A stretch of DNA of 64,000 nt from Portulaca oleracea. Its lineage: Eukaryota > Streptophyta > Magnoliopsida > Caryophyllales > Portulacaceae. A program made the position numbers and the translations under genes. Positions 31,995 to 42,193 of this stretch are shown here, piece by piece (within the stretch, counting starts at the first letter, position 1; each line of letters opens with the position of its first letter). The stretch covers positions 31,598,832 to 31,662,831 of the forward strand of contig CM055891.1 in the NCBI GenBank assembly GCA_029582165.1, read 5' to 3'. Under the pieces are notes generated by a model that had not been told where the DNA came from, did no database searches, and saw only the letters and a list, made by a program, of their open reading frames with translations.

Positions 31995-32187
31995 CCCCTT
32001 TTTTTTATGCAGTAGGTTGTGGTGTGATATTGCACTGCGTTCTTTAATTTTCCACCACACTTCACTATATTACACTACAATCAAATTTCACCATAACTTT
32101 CACTGCAACTTACTACACTTTTTCAAATGCCATTGCACCGCATCATTATCACACCACAACTAACCGTATAAAAGAATGAAGTCTGAG
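31995..32187. mobile_element. GGCCCTGTTC-family MITE, degraded ends
   Basis: The segment 'tttttttatgcagtaggttgtggtg ... ccgtataaaagaatgaag' is the AC-rich family text with inverted ends that lost the GGCCC cap. Confidence 0.55.
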
Positions 32188-32189
32188 TT

Positions 32190-32807
32190 GTTATATAAAA
32201 TTACCATAATTAGATTTGTAATGAAAAATATTATCATAAAAGTATAATATTATAATTGTTAATAACATATTATATAAGAAATTATTAATTAAAAAGTGAT
32301 ATTAAAAATTATAAAAATTAAAATTATGACAATTAATATAAAATATGGATGAGGTTGATGTTTGAATAATGGAAAAAGTAGTGGATTTGAATGGGATAAG
32401 GGTTAAGGACGGAAATGCCCTTGAGGTGGCATAGGGTTCTTTGTTGGTTGCAGGCTTTATACAGTGAGTTGTTGTGTCTGTTTGTGAAATTTGGGGGGCA
32501 AAAATGGTGACTTCTTTCAAAATCAACCTGCAAAGTTGCGAGGAAATGGGGTATGTAGGAAAGGTGATAGCAGTGAATAGTGATAAGGTTTGTTTTACGT
32601 TTTCGTTTTTTCATGAAAAAGGATTGTGTTATTAGTACTACTTTATTGTTTTGTTTTCTTTTTCTTTGGGGTCTGTACATTAGAGCGTGAGACACGTTTT
32701 TTCATCAATCCATTATATTTTGATTTATGAATTATGATATTGTAAAATAAAAATGCTTGTCTACAAATTTAAAACTTATTTTCTAATGATGTAGTTCAAG
32801 TTTACTA
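32190..32807. other. Intergenic DNA, no gene seen
   Basis: The minus-strand open frames here (about 32,300-32,700) lack any recognisable domain. A fragment with Stowaway-like interior wording ('gtaatgaaaaatattatcataaaagtataatatt') lies at about 32,195-32,345. Confidence 0.4.
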
Positions 32808-33059
32808 GGCCCTGTTTTTTGTGCCGTCGGTGAGATGCGAAAATTGTATGGTGTGGTAAAAATTGTGAAAAATATGCTAAAATGTGAAACAGTATAGTGA
32901 AATTTGCGGAAAGTGTGGTTGATGTGGTAGATGAGAATATAAAATTTGAAAAGTAGAGAAAAAACGAAGAGATACATTGATAATGATTGTGATAAAATGT
33001 GGAAGAATATTAAATGGTGTGGTAAGTTGTAATACCGCAACGCATAAAAAAACAGGGCC
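32808..33059. mobile_element. GGCCCTGTTC-family MITE, well-preserved ends
   Basis: GGCCCTGTTTTTTGTGCCG at the left pairs with 'cgcataaaaaaacagggcc' at the right; TA (or CTA) flanks both sides. Length 252 bp. Confidence 0.75.
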
Positions 33060-33204
33060 TAGATATGAATGGATATAACATGAATGGAATTAACAACCTA
33101 AAGATTAATAATAAAAGTATAATTTACATCTACGGTAATATTTTGTGTACTTAAACTGAGGCATGTATTTACTTAAATTAAAACAAAAAACAATAAAGAA
33201 TTTA

Positions 33205-33365
33205 GGTGCGTTTGGTTGTTTCATGGGAAAGACTTTCCCAAGAAAAATTTTTCGGGGAAGTACTTTCCATAGCCCCACTTGGGAAACTTTTTATTGAGTT
33301 TGTGAAGGAAATTATGGATCCCACATCAAAACTTTTTCGGGAAAGTTTTTCAAACAAACGCCCCC
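33205..33365. mobile_element. GGTGCGTTTGG-family MITE
   Basis: The left end GGTGCGTTTGGTTGTTT and the right end 'ttcaaacaaacgccccc' are inverted; the inner 'ggaaagactttcccaag' and 'ttttcgggaaagttttt' segments also pair. Flanks are TTA and TAA. Confidence 0.6.
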
Positions 33366-34524
33366 TAATTTTTTTTTATGTGCTTGCAATTGTTAAGCTG
33401 AGTCATTATGACAAAACTGTAGGTTTTCTAAAGTTTTTTTGGTACTTGGACCTTTTTTTTAATGTTGGATAAATTTATTCTATTTATGCAATGTTACTTA
33501 TTTTATCTCATTTTTATATAACTCATGTTTTCACCATGATTAATGTGAAAATTGTGGGCCCTAATTAAAAAATTTTTCTAACCTATTTTTACTTCCAAAC
33601 ATGGGAAAGTTAGTTAACTTTGGGAAAATTGATTAACTTTCTTCAGGAAGTCATGCAACCAAACACACAATTAGCTAATAGGGAGGGTAAATTCCAAGGT
33701 AATATCCAGGATTTGATTTTGGACCTCAATACCTTCATCGTGATGCTGAGTTACTTGATCCTACTTTATCCATCTTCCAACTATCATACACTTTAAAATT
33801 AATACGTAACAAAGAGAGTATTTACTACAATTTACCATCTTAATTTTTTTTTTTACTTTGGTGATAAAAATGATGTATGTCCTCACCTAGTGTAAACCCG
33901 GCCATTCAACAAGACAAATGTGCCCATCAAAAAAAAAAAACAAAAAAAAAAAAACAAGACAAATGTGACAAAATCTGAGTAAGCAAAGACAAGGAAGATA
34001 TGGATGAATTTTAGTCCATAACTAGGGGATCAATAGGAACAGGCAAAGGTCCAAGACTCAAAACATAGCTCTGGAATCTACTGGTCCATCCAATCCATGG
34101 ATTAATAATAATAACAAACAAAGATAAATAAACTAAAAAAATGGCAATTTCCAGAGGGTGCAGCGGGAATACTCTATAGTGGGGCGTTGAAATTTGAAAC
34201 AGCCTAAAATTGCCCAATGCCAACATAGCTTGGGGGGGGGGGGGGGGTTCCCCATGGAATTTTGCCTAGGGGTTTCAGATAATATTACTAGGGCCTGCAA
34301 CTCATTGGTATTTGGTTCTGTTTTGGAAGTTTGCCAGAAATGAATACAGAGTGCTGGGTTGTTGCTGTGTAGTGTAGTGGGCTCCCTGTATATGACTTGG
34401 GTGGCCTCTTTGGGTGGGTAGGGTTAAATTATCCGTGTCCAAGATGCCCACCAAACCATAATGGAACACAGACATGCATGTTACTACTTACTACTCAACA
34501 GTGATAATGGACTGATCCGACTAT
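33366..34524. other. Intergenic DNA with a 16-base poly(G) tract
   Basis: No gene is seen. A homopolymer of 16 G lies at 34,232-34,247. A poly(A) stretch with interruptions is near 33,930. Confidence 0.5.
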
Positions 34525-34813
34525 GGTCTTGTTCTTCTGTGAGGTTGATTAGATGCGGAAATGGTGCAACGTAGTGAAATTTTGAAAAACGTGATAATGT
34601 GTGGAATGCTACGGTAAAGTTTGTAGAAATTGTGGTTGATGTGCGAGATAGGAGAAAAAATATGAAAAGTAGAGGAAAAAAGTGAAGAGATAGAAAAGTG
34701 AAGATATATAACAATAATAATAATGGCAAAACATGGTTAAATGTGGAAAAATATTGAATAGTATAGTGAGTTGTGGTAACTCACTGTACTACACCGTATA
34801 AAAAAACAGGGTC
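34525..34813. mobile_element. GGCCCTGTTC-family MITE
   Basis: The left end 'ggtcttgttcttctgtgagg' pairs with the right end 'ccgtataaaaaaacagggtc'; CTA flanks both sides. Confidence 0.6.
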
Positions 34814-35446
34814 TAATGAGTTTATTTTGGGCTAATGAGTTTAGATTAATTTAAAATTGGCTCCCCATTGTTTGAAAAAGCTATACATACAACAATAATA
34901 GATCTTAATTAATGTTGATAAAAGTTAGGATCCAGGTAAATTCAAATCGATCCAATTCGGTTAAATTTGATCAATGTCAAAATCCAAATAAAAAATTAAT
35001 ATCTGGACCATTTTTTTTTTGTCAGATAATTTAGACGGAGCCAAATACATTTTTTCGGCCGGACAAAGTTTTATCTAACGCTAATCTAAATATAGTCCAC
35101 TTAGAGTCTGTAAAAATCATGGGTAAATGGTAAATTTATAATTTTGGTAAGTAAATTATGTATAGAAAGAAATTAAAATTTTGTTAACTATTCACATACA
35201 TCGATTAAAACTCACCCAAAATTACCAAAAAAGTATCAAAAAATGATTAAAATTTATCAAAAATTATCAAAACTTATTTACCTTACCTTACCCATGGATT
35301 TGACAAACTCTTACACGTGATTTGATGAAATCGATATATAGGTCATCTTTCCTCTGCATAGAAGGTTTAACTGAAATTTGTAATAAGATTTGCATCATCA
35401 ATAAATCAATTCCAGGATTCTACAGTCTAACTAGCCTGGTAAAGTA
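34814..35446. other. Intergenic DNA, no gene seen
   Basis: AT-rich DNA without recognisable coding or repeat structure. Confidence 0.4.
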
Positions 35447-35662
35447 CTCCCTCCGTCCCAAATTAATTGACACTTTGACAAAATTTTGACCGTTAATTAC
35501 TCATAAATCACAATAAGTTACAATATGAAATTATCGTCATTAGAAAGATATTTTACTAAAAATTATAATAGAGGTAATTTCATATTGTAACTCATTATAA
35601 ATTTATGAATAATTAAAAGCCAAAATTTAGTTAAAGTGTCAATTAATTTGTGACGGAGGGAG
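35447..35662. mobile_element. Stowaway MITE, near-complete
   Basis: Ends CTCCCTCCGTCCCAAATTAATT and AATTAATTTGTGACGGAGGGAG, flanked by TA; 216 bp. Confidence 0.88.
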
Positions 35663-36142
35663 TAGTAAAGTTGGTTTACTTTGCATTAAAATGCAAATGG
35701 GAGATGCTTCACTCTCACGTGCATGTTCCTAAAGGCAGCATGTTTTGGCTGGTTGCTGATCCAAAATATTTTTCACAAAACACAAGATGATGTTAGATTA
35801 TTTGGAGTTTTGCAAGCATGAAAGAAGAAAAAGACACGTAACAAATAAGCATGGAGAATCTTATGGGACATGCCTGGTTTACGTGAGGTCCGAGAAAGAT
35901 ATGTAAAATGCACCATGACATGCATGCATGGTGCTGGATATGGATCATGGATGATGATGATGCTTTAGTTTTCGCTTTTTGCAAAGCATTCTTCATAGTC
36001 ATACACGTAATGAAATGCCTTTTACCACCTTGTATAACAAGGAGGTTTAAATTTTAAAGTTGAATTGAGTCTTGAGGCTTAATTCTTAAGACACGTACGA
36101 GTTAAGGAATAATTGGATAGATAGGTTTCCAAACTAATTTTA

Positions 36143-36376
36143 CTCACCCCACTTCATATTAATTGTCTTTTTTGAAAATTATGCAATCAAATTTAAAAAA
36201 CTTTGACCATTGATTTTTCAACATATACAACGAGTTATTATATAAAATTACTACCATTAAATTTGTAACGAAAAATATTATTATAAAAATAGAATAGCAA
36301 TTGTTAATAACAATCAAAGAATAACATTAAAGATCACAAAAGTTAAAATTTTGACAATTAATACGAAACAGAGGGA
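36143..36376. mobile_element. Degenerate Stowaway MITE
   Basis: The ends 'ctcaccccacttcatattaattgtc' and 'gacaattaatacgaaacagagggaa' are inverted with several mismatches. Confidence 0.6.
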
Positions 36377-36826
36377 ATACTTTAGATCATAGAGCCCGTG
36401 GGTAAGTCACTTTCGTGTAGGCCGTAGCCACTTAGCTAGCAAGTAGTACTAGTAGTATCAATGAGACAATGACAGGAAGACCTAAGTATCCAGGCTAGCA
36501 ATTGGATTGCAAAGAACTCTTCAAAGTTCAAACATAGATTTATGAACTCTTTTCCTATTATTATTTGGATTTTAAAAAAAAAAGCCAGAATTGTCCTATA
36601 TCAAGATAGAATAATTCAGTTACTACTTCGTACTCACTACTAATGATCAGTTATATTGGATAAAGACAGCTAATGTAGAAAATTCAATAGCATCAAACAA
36701 CAGAGGTAAACTCTATAGATTTTGGGGACAGATTCAGAGTCTTGACTCTTGACAAAAGATCAAGTTTAAAAGCCTAAAAAGTAAAAACAAAATTAACAAA
36801 TACTGAATAACATTAAGGTTGTGTTC

Positions 36827-37165
36827 GGCAGTAACGTTTGCGGTAGCGTTTAGCATTTTGACCAAGTCAAAAATCTAATTGCATAAATATTAGCATTCGG
36901 TAAGCTAACGTTTTGAGGAGCGTTTAACAATTTAAGGAGCGTTTTGTGAAACGCTAATAAAGTTAACGTTTAGCGTTTGAAGTAGCGTTCCATATTTTTC
37001 GGTAAAAATATATTTGGAAATTATTGATATCCTTTTATGTCAATTTACATTAATTTGTTAATTGAACCGCTAAATTTACCGAACACAATTCTCATTTGAA
37101 CAGTCATCCGCTATACGTTACTTAAACCGCTATCCGCTACATAAACCGCTAATTTTGCCATGGCC
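36827..37165. mobile_element. Tourist-like MITE, GGTTGTGTTCGGC family, copy 2
   Basis: Flanked by TAA on both sides (36,824-36,826 and 37,166-37,168). It shares the 'gcgtttagc', 'taacgtttt', 'ggagcgttttgtgaaacgctaataaa' order with copy 1 at 13,418-13,787 and is about 30 bp shorter. Confidence 0.78.
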
Positions 37166-37563
37166 TAAATGTAATCCATACGTGTATCCTCACGGAGTGA
37201 ATAAGAGTCACAAAACACACACAAACAAAAAAAAGGAAAAAAAGAACAGCATAATAACAGATTAACAGAAAATATCAAAGTCATATTGGTGATGAGTAAT
37301 GCACCATAATGAAGTAGTACAAGTTAACACGACATAAGCCTAGTCCAGACAAATAAAGGCAAACTTGTACCAAGTCCAGAAAGCCCTAAATCCAAACACT
37401 AGGCCCATCAGCCCAAACCCATGAAAAAAAACGTTTCGTCAGAATTTAATTGTTAAACAGGGACCAATTAGGGCAGTCAAAAGAAATCAGGGGCATTATA
37501 GATTTTTCCTCTAAATTTTGGCAATGGCCAAACTTTGTCAGGTATGTGTATATAATATTTCCA
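37166..37563. other. Intergenic DNA, no gene seen
   Basis: No coding or paired-end structure recognised. Confidence 0.4.
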
Positions 37564-37816
37564 GGCCCTATCATTTTATACGGTGCGATACGGTAGTACA
37601 ACTTACTATACTACCTAATATTTCACACTTCACCCCAGTCTACCATAATCATTATCAATATAAATCCTCACTTTTCTCCTCCACTTTTCATATTCTCTAC
37701 ATCAACCGCATTTTCCACTAATTTTATCGTACCATTCCATATCTTATCGCACTTTTCACAATTTCACAATGCCACACCATTTTCGTATCTTACAAACCGC
37801 ACAAAAGAAAATGGTC
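37564..37816. mobile_element. GGCCCTGTTC-family MITE
   Basis: The left end 'ggccctatcattttatacgg' pairs with the right end 'ccgcacaaaagaaaatggtc'; the AC-rich interior is shared with the family. Confidence 0.65.
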
Positions 37817-38328
37817 TTAACAACTGTTGTCCAAACCCAGACATAGGTTCATTCAAACTGTCCGATCCAGAATAAACCTCAAAAAAAAAAAAAAAAAGGT
37901 ATGCCCGAGGCTAAACTGACTCGAACCGGAACATTTCACAGCCTAAGACTAATTAATTGCATATAATCACATGTGAAGATTTAGAAATGATTAGTATTTA
38001 GTACCAGGACAAAAGATCCAACTCATTTTAACTTTATTGTAAAAAGCATCCTAATGATGAAGCATCCCAACATCTGCTTCAACAGATAGTTATTATGAAT
38101 GATTTTGACTCTTAAAAAAGCAGCATGATTGCAAGTGGATGAAAAGCAATTACCTTTTCCCCACCCTATTATTGGAGATTTATTACTCTAATCCACCATT
38201 TACTCTCCTTTCAGGCAAAAGTTTTCATATTTGGCTTTCACCACATACTATACTGCTGCTCACACAGTTACAGGAAAACAGTTGAACACTGCTTCCTGCC
38301 ATCTCCCATCCCCCAAATACCGGGCGGG

Positions 38329-38607
38329 GTGATCCAAGGCCTGTAGACCCGCGAAAGAGGGGGTTTCGGGGAGAGGACCACATGAACTAAAATCGGGGTT
38401 TCTTCGATCTAAGGATGCAGACTAAGGCTGAATATGGTGCAGAAAGCAAGTTTTTCATCCCTGATAAGAGTTGTGATCCAAGGTCTGTAAACCCGCGAAA
38501 GAGGAGGTCAAAGAGGACTACATGAACTAAAACCGGGGTTTCTTCGATCTATGGATACAGACTATAGTTGAATATGGTGCAGAGAGCAAGTTTTTCATCC
38601 CTGATAT
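38329..38607. repeat. 144-bp tandem duplication of unknown content
   Basis: Two copies start 'gtgatccaaggcctgtagac' at 38,329 and 'gtgatccaaggtctgtaaac' at 38,473, each continuing through 'ccgcgaaagagg', 'tgaactaaaa', 'cggggtttcttcgatct' and 'gcaagtttttcatccctgat'. They are less AT-rich than the surroundings. There is no shared reading frame, and I do not recognise an RNA gene. Confidence 0.8.
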
Positions 38608-38700
38608 TATCACTTCATTATTCTCATAGGGACAAAACTTGCCTGAGTTACCGACTATGGATGAACAATTTTGCCATGAGAATTAGATATCAACTATATT

Positions 38701-38852
38701 GGGCCTGTTCTTTTCAAAAGTTAATGTCCTCTTTACCTTACCCAATACGAATTTATCCATTCTTCTTATATTTGCAACACTCAACTTCACAATTTACCTA
38801 AATTTACCATCACTTACTTTACCCTACCTTCTCATACCTAAGAACAGACCAT
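38701..38852. mobile_element. Short MITE-like segment with GGCCTGTTCTTTT ends
   Basis: The left end 'ggcctgttcttttcaaaag' pairs with the right end 'cataccTAAGAACAGacc'. It is related to, but shorter than, the GGCCCTGTTC family. Confidence 0.5.
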
Positions 38853-39399
38853 GAAAGTTCATACCAACCGAAACCCTATGTCTCTCTTAGCAATGTCCTC
38901 AGGGGATACATGGATTAATGACAATTCTCAGGAAATGGGTCGCCAGCATGAAGCTCATGAACAGCGAACGATATCATAGACGATACTCTTGAATCAAATT
39001 TCAGTCATGTTGCATGTCATGCTTGAAGTTGCTAAGAAAGGGATCCAATGTGAACAGAATCAAGTCCCTGATGAGTCAAATAAGAGGGAAAGGATCAACC
39101 ACCAAACACTGACAATGTAGGTTTCTACTCTGAGCTTTTCTACCCTTATCTCCCAGGCTCAACCACCAAAATGGGCTCCATCAGGGGTTAGTTGAGGATT
39201 CAAATCCCAGTAGTAGTGCCCATTCAGGAGATGGACAACCACAATGCCCTGCCTCTGGGCAGCTTGTGTACTCTTACCTCTAAGGCTCTACCATTGAAGT
39301 TTTCTATACATACATTTGGATTTTGGATGCCTTATCATGCTAATTGTGCACATTTTCAGGTGTGCAGGAAGTCCTGGGAGAAGAAAGGAGCTGGAGAAT

Positions 39400-39430
<31 letters not shown>

Positions 39431-39491
39431 TTGTTGGGGGGGGGGGGGGGGGAATGTTTAGTCCTCCAACTCCATCAACTAATCTGACATA
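38853..39491. other. Intergenic DNA with a GT microsatellite and a 17-base poly(G) tract
   Basis: A (GT)n run at about 39,403-39,430 is followed by 17 consecutive G (39,436-39,452). No gene is seen. Confidence 0.5.
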
Positions 39492-39748
39492 CTCCCTTCG
39501 TTCCATTTTAGTTGTCACATTGATCTACACGTCAGTCAACTTTAAAAACATGGACCATTAATTTCTCAATATACATAATATTCTATTATAATACGAAATA
39601 CTATCATTAGATTCATAATAAAAAGTACTAATATAAAATTATAATGATGTAATTTTTTTACAAATATACTATAAAAAAATTCTTAGACAAAGGACATTGG
39701 AGGCCGTGTAACGTTTATTAAATGACAATTAATCTGGAACGGAGGGAG
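39492..39748. mobile_element. Stowaway MITE
   Basis: Ends CTCCCTTCGTTCCATTTTAG and 'ctggaacggagggag', flanked by TA; 257 bp, same subfamily as 1,646-1,902. Confidence 0.85.
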
Positions 39749-40174
39749 TAATTGCTTACTGATAATGAACGCAACGGACCATGACAGAAGTGCTCTTACC
39801 ACAAAAAAAATGGAAAGAAACGGACCATGAAGAAGTGCTCAATGACTCAATCAAACTAAGATTGCTACTTTCATCTAATTCAACAAAAGCCATAATGACA
39901 TATAATGAAACACCTACAGGTAGAAGAGAGAGAGGGAGCACGAGTACACACTAGTTCAAAAGAAATGGCACTGACGGCCCCTGCATATCCCCATAACAAT
40001 ATCAGATAGTGACATAATGTTCATATTCTCTTGCACCATCATTTTGTCAACAAAAACTACCAAATAATGCTCAACAAGACAGCTGAGAGAACACCAATAG
40101 TGGCAGATGACAGTGGACATATGTAGGTGAGTGGGTCCTTGAATCCCTATTCCCTAGCCAAAAACATATGCTTG

Positions 40175-40341
40175 CGGTGTGACGGATCTGGATCTTCTGA
40201 TTAGGGGTGACCAATACACTATTATATTCATGTGATATACAAAAAATCCATAATTTTTATCTCAAATTATACTGAATTATTATTTTTTTCTCGTGTTACC
40301 GGTGGCAGTGGCCACCCTTGGCTCAGCCCCAGATCCGCCAA
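40175..40341. mobile_element. hAT-like MITE, degraded ends
   Basis: The interior matches the copy at 9,435-9,586 ('tcttctgatta', 'acactattatattca', 'aaatccataatttttat', 'accggtggc'). The ends are 'cggtgtgacggatctgg' and 'cagatccgccaa'. Flanking 8-mers TATGCTTG and TGTGCTTG differ at one base. Confidence 0.7.
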
Positions 40342-40485
40342 TGTGCTTGGGCGCCCAAAATTCTTTTAAAAAAGGACTAAATCCAAGAATCGAAGGTTTT
40401 ATTAATGGATCAATCATAACCAGGAAGAAGTCAACTCACAAGGAGGTGTGACTGAGACTGCTGGTCTTAACACTCCCAGTACCAG

Positions 40486-40493
40486 TATATAAA
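40486..40493 (+). promoter_or_regulatory. TATA box of the CLE46-like gene
   Basis: TATATAAA, about 140 bp upstream of the start codon at 40,635; it is followed by GGCCTAGG and a leader of ordinary plant length. Confidence 0.55.
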
Positions 40494-40634
40494 GGCCTAG
40501 GATCCCCAGGCAACCAGTGCAAACTTTCACAATAATGTGAAATTATTTTTAGATATACATATATATCTATTAGTGAAGGCAACATAGCATCTCTGAAGCT
40601 CATTCAGTTCAAGCTGCTACTTTCTAGTCCTGAT

Positions 40635-41134
40635 ATGGAAAGGAGGGATTCATTCATTGTCTTCCTATTAGCATGCTTTCTGTTAACAGCTTTCCAAACC
40701 AATTGCAGACCAATCAATGTTCAAGCTAGTCAATCAGGTAAGCTACTATAACCTATAACTCCATTCACCAAACTTAATTACTGATATTAGTTGCAAATAC
40801 CTCAGCAGATAACATTATCGCGTCCATAAATAGATGTAAATAACGATATTACCTTTTTTGTTGCTGCTCACAGTCACTGTAAATCTACGATCGCTGCACC
40901 CGAACTCCAGGTTGCCAACCAAACATTTACTCCCCACTTGGGTATGTGCAGAAGTAGTGCCCCTCTCATTTGGGCAATTGATCTTTTCTATGTTCACTGT
41001 CACCTGAAGGCTTAAGAACTTTGTCTAACAAAAAATGAGGTTAAATGGTTTTGCAGGGTGACAAGAAAAGCATGCACAAGAACCCATCAGGACCTAATCC
41101 AATTGGAAATCATCGTCCACCAACAAAACCATGA
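40635..41134 (+). CDS. CLE46: CLE-family signalling peptide precursor, CLE46-like
   Basis: Three short exons, 40,635-40,737, 40,874-40,941 and 41,057-41,134, each with GT-AG borders, join in frame to an 82-residue precursor. Residues 1 to about 24 are a secretion signal (hydrophobic FIVFLLACFLLTAF after MERRDS). A variable linker follows, ending LLPTWGDKKSM. The C-terminal CLE motif is HKNPSGPNPIGN (64-75) with the tail HRPPTKP. The CLE core SGPNPxxN is plain, and the PTWG...HKxPSGPNPxGN arrangement is what I recall of Arabidopsis CLE46. CLE precursors are cut and hydroxylated to 12-13-residue apoplastic peptides perceived by leucine-rich-repeat receptor kinases. Phase alone supports the middle exon: joining exon 1 to exon 3 directly gives an immediate stop. 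A TATA box lies upstream. Exons were assigned by eye; the mature peptide region is the surest part. Confidence 0.85.
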
Positions 41135-42193
41135 GAAAATGGATGTTGTCCTGCAAGAATACTGTAGAACTGATGTTGCAGGAATTTTCATAGACAGTGA
41201 AGGCCTCATCTATTTACTAGCTGAAAATCAGGATATTGTGGGTGTACAAAGATGGGAAAGCATTGAGTTCCATTCTATTCTACTAGTATAATAAAGTCAT
41301 GAATGTAGCAGAATTAGATTTCCAGCGGCCAGTTTGCGGCATTACTGTATGAATGTTGTGGCTGTTCTCTTAATACTCTACTTATTTATTTTATTTTTTT
41401 TGTGCGTGGGGCTAAGACTTAATAAAGAAACATAAGGGAAAAAGACATGAGGCTCAGATCTTTAGGTCTTCAGAAAGTTTCAAAGCAGTAATTATAAGAA
41501 CATAATTATAGCAGCATGCAGCACAACTTACAGAACTTCCTTCAGGTCTTAGGCTCGTAGCCTGGGCGCAACCATTGAGATTATTCCTAACTTCACCTCG
41601 ACACAATCAGCGGGAATTGGAGGAAGGCCGCTTGCTTTACATGTCCCAGTGACTATGCATGGACTGGATACTCGAAAGAATAACATATCTACCAAATGTC
41701 ATATTCCCATTGTACAAATGAATAGGAATTTTTTTGTGTGTGTGTGTGTTTGGGGCGCACCCACTTTAAGTAGCCTATATCGATGTTTTCCCTGGTTAGA
41801 ATATGTTCAGACCCCATCAGCAGCTGATAATTCAGATGACTATTCTTTACCAGACAGACTAGTCAATATAAGAATCACATTCTTGGACTGCCTGCTTGAG
41901 GTGCTTACACAAAGGCTTGCTACAGTAGATCCTTCTATTACAATATACAGAGGAAAAATCAATTTAGGATAAATATGGCATATGACAAATATGGTTTCTG
42001 TTGACTCTAAATCAATATTATCAATTCAGCTCGACAAAAATTGTGGTCAGCCCTACGTACATGGCAAGGGCACAGGCCGCACAGCCAAATTAGCATACCG
42101 GCTAACAAAGAAGATCAACATGAATAAGCTGGAGCAAAGCGGCCACTGCCGTAGTGACTAGAATCTGAATATACAGAACAAAGCATGCAGTAC
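41135..42193. other. Convergent spacer between the CLE46-like gene and ALB3
   Basis: It should hold both 3' untranslated regions. An open frame at 41,649-41,972 has no recognisable features and spans a GT microsatellite. No gene is seen. Confidence 0.45.
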
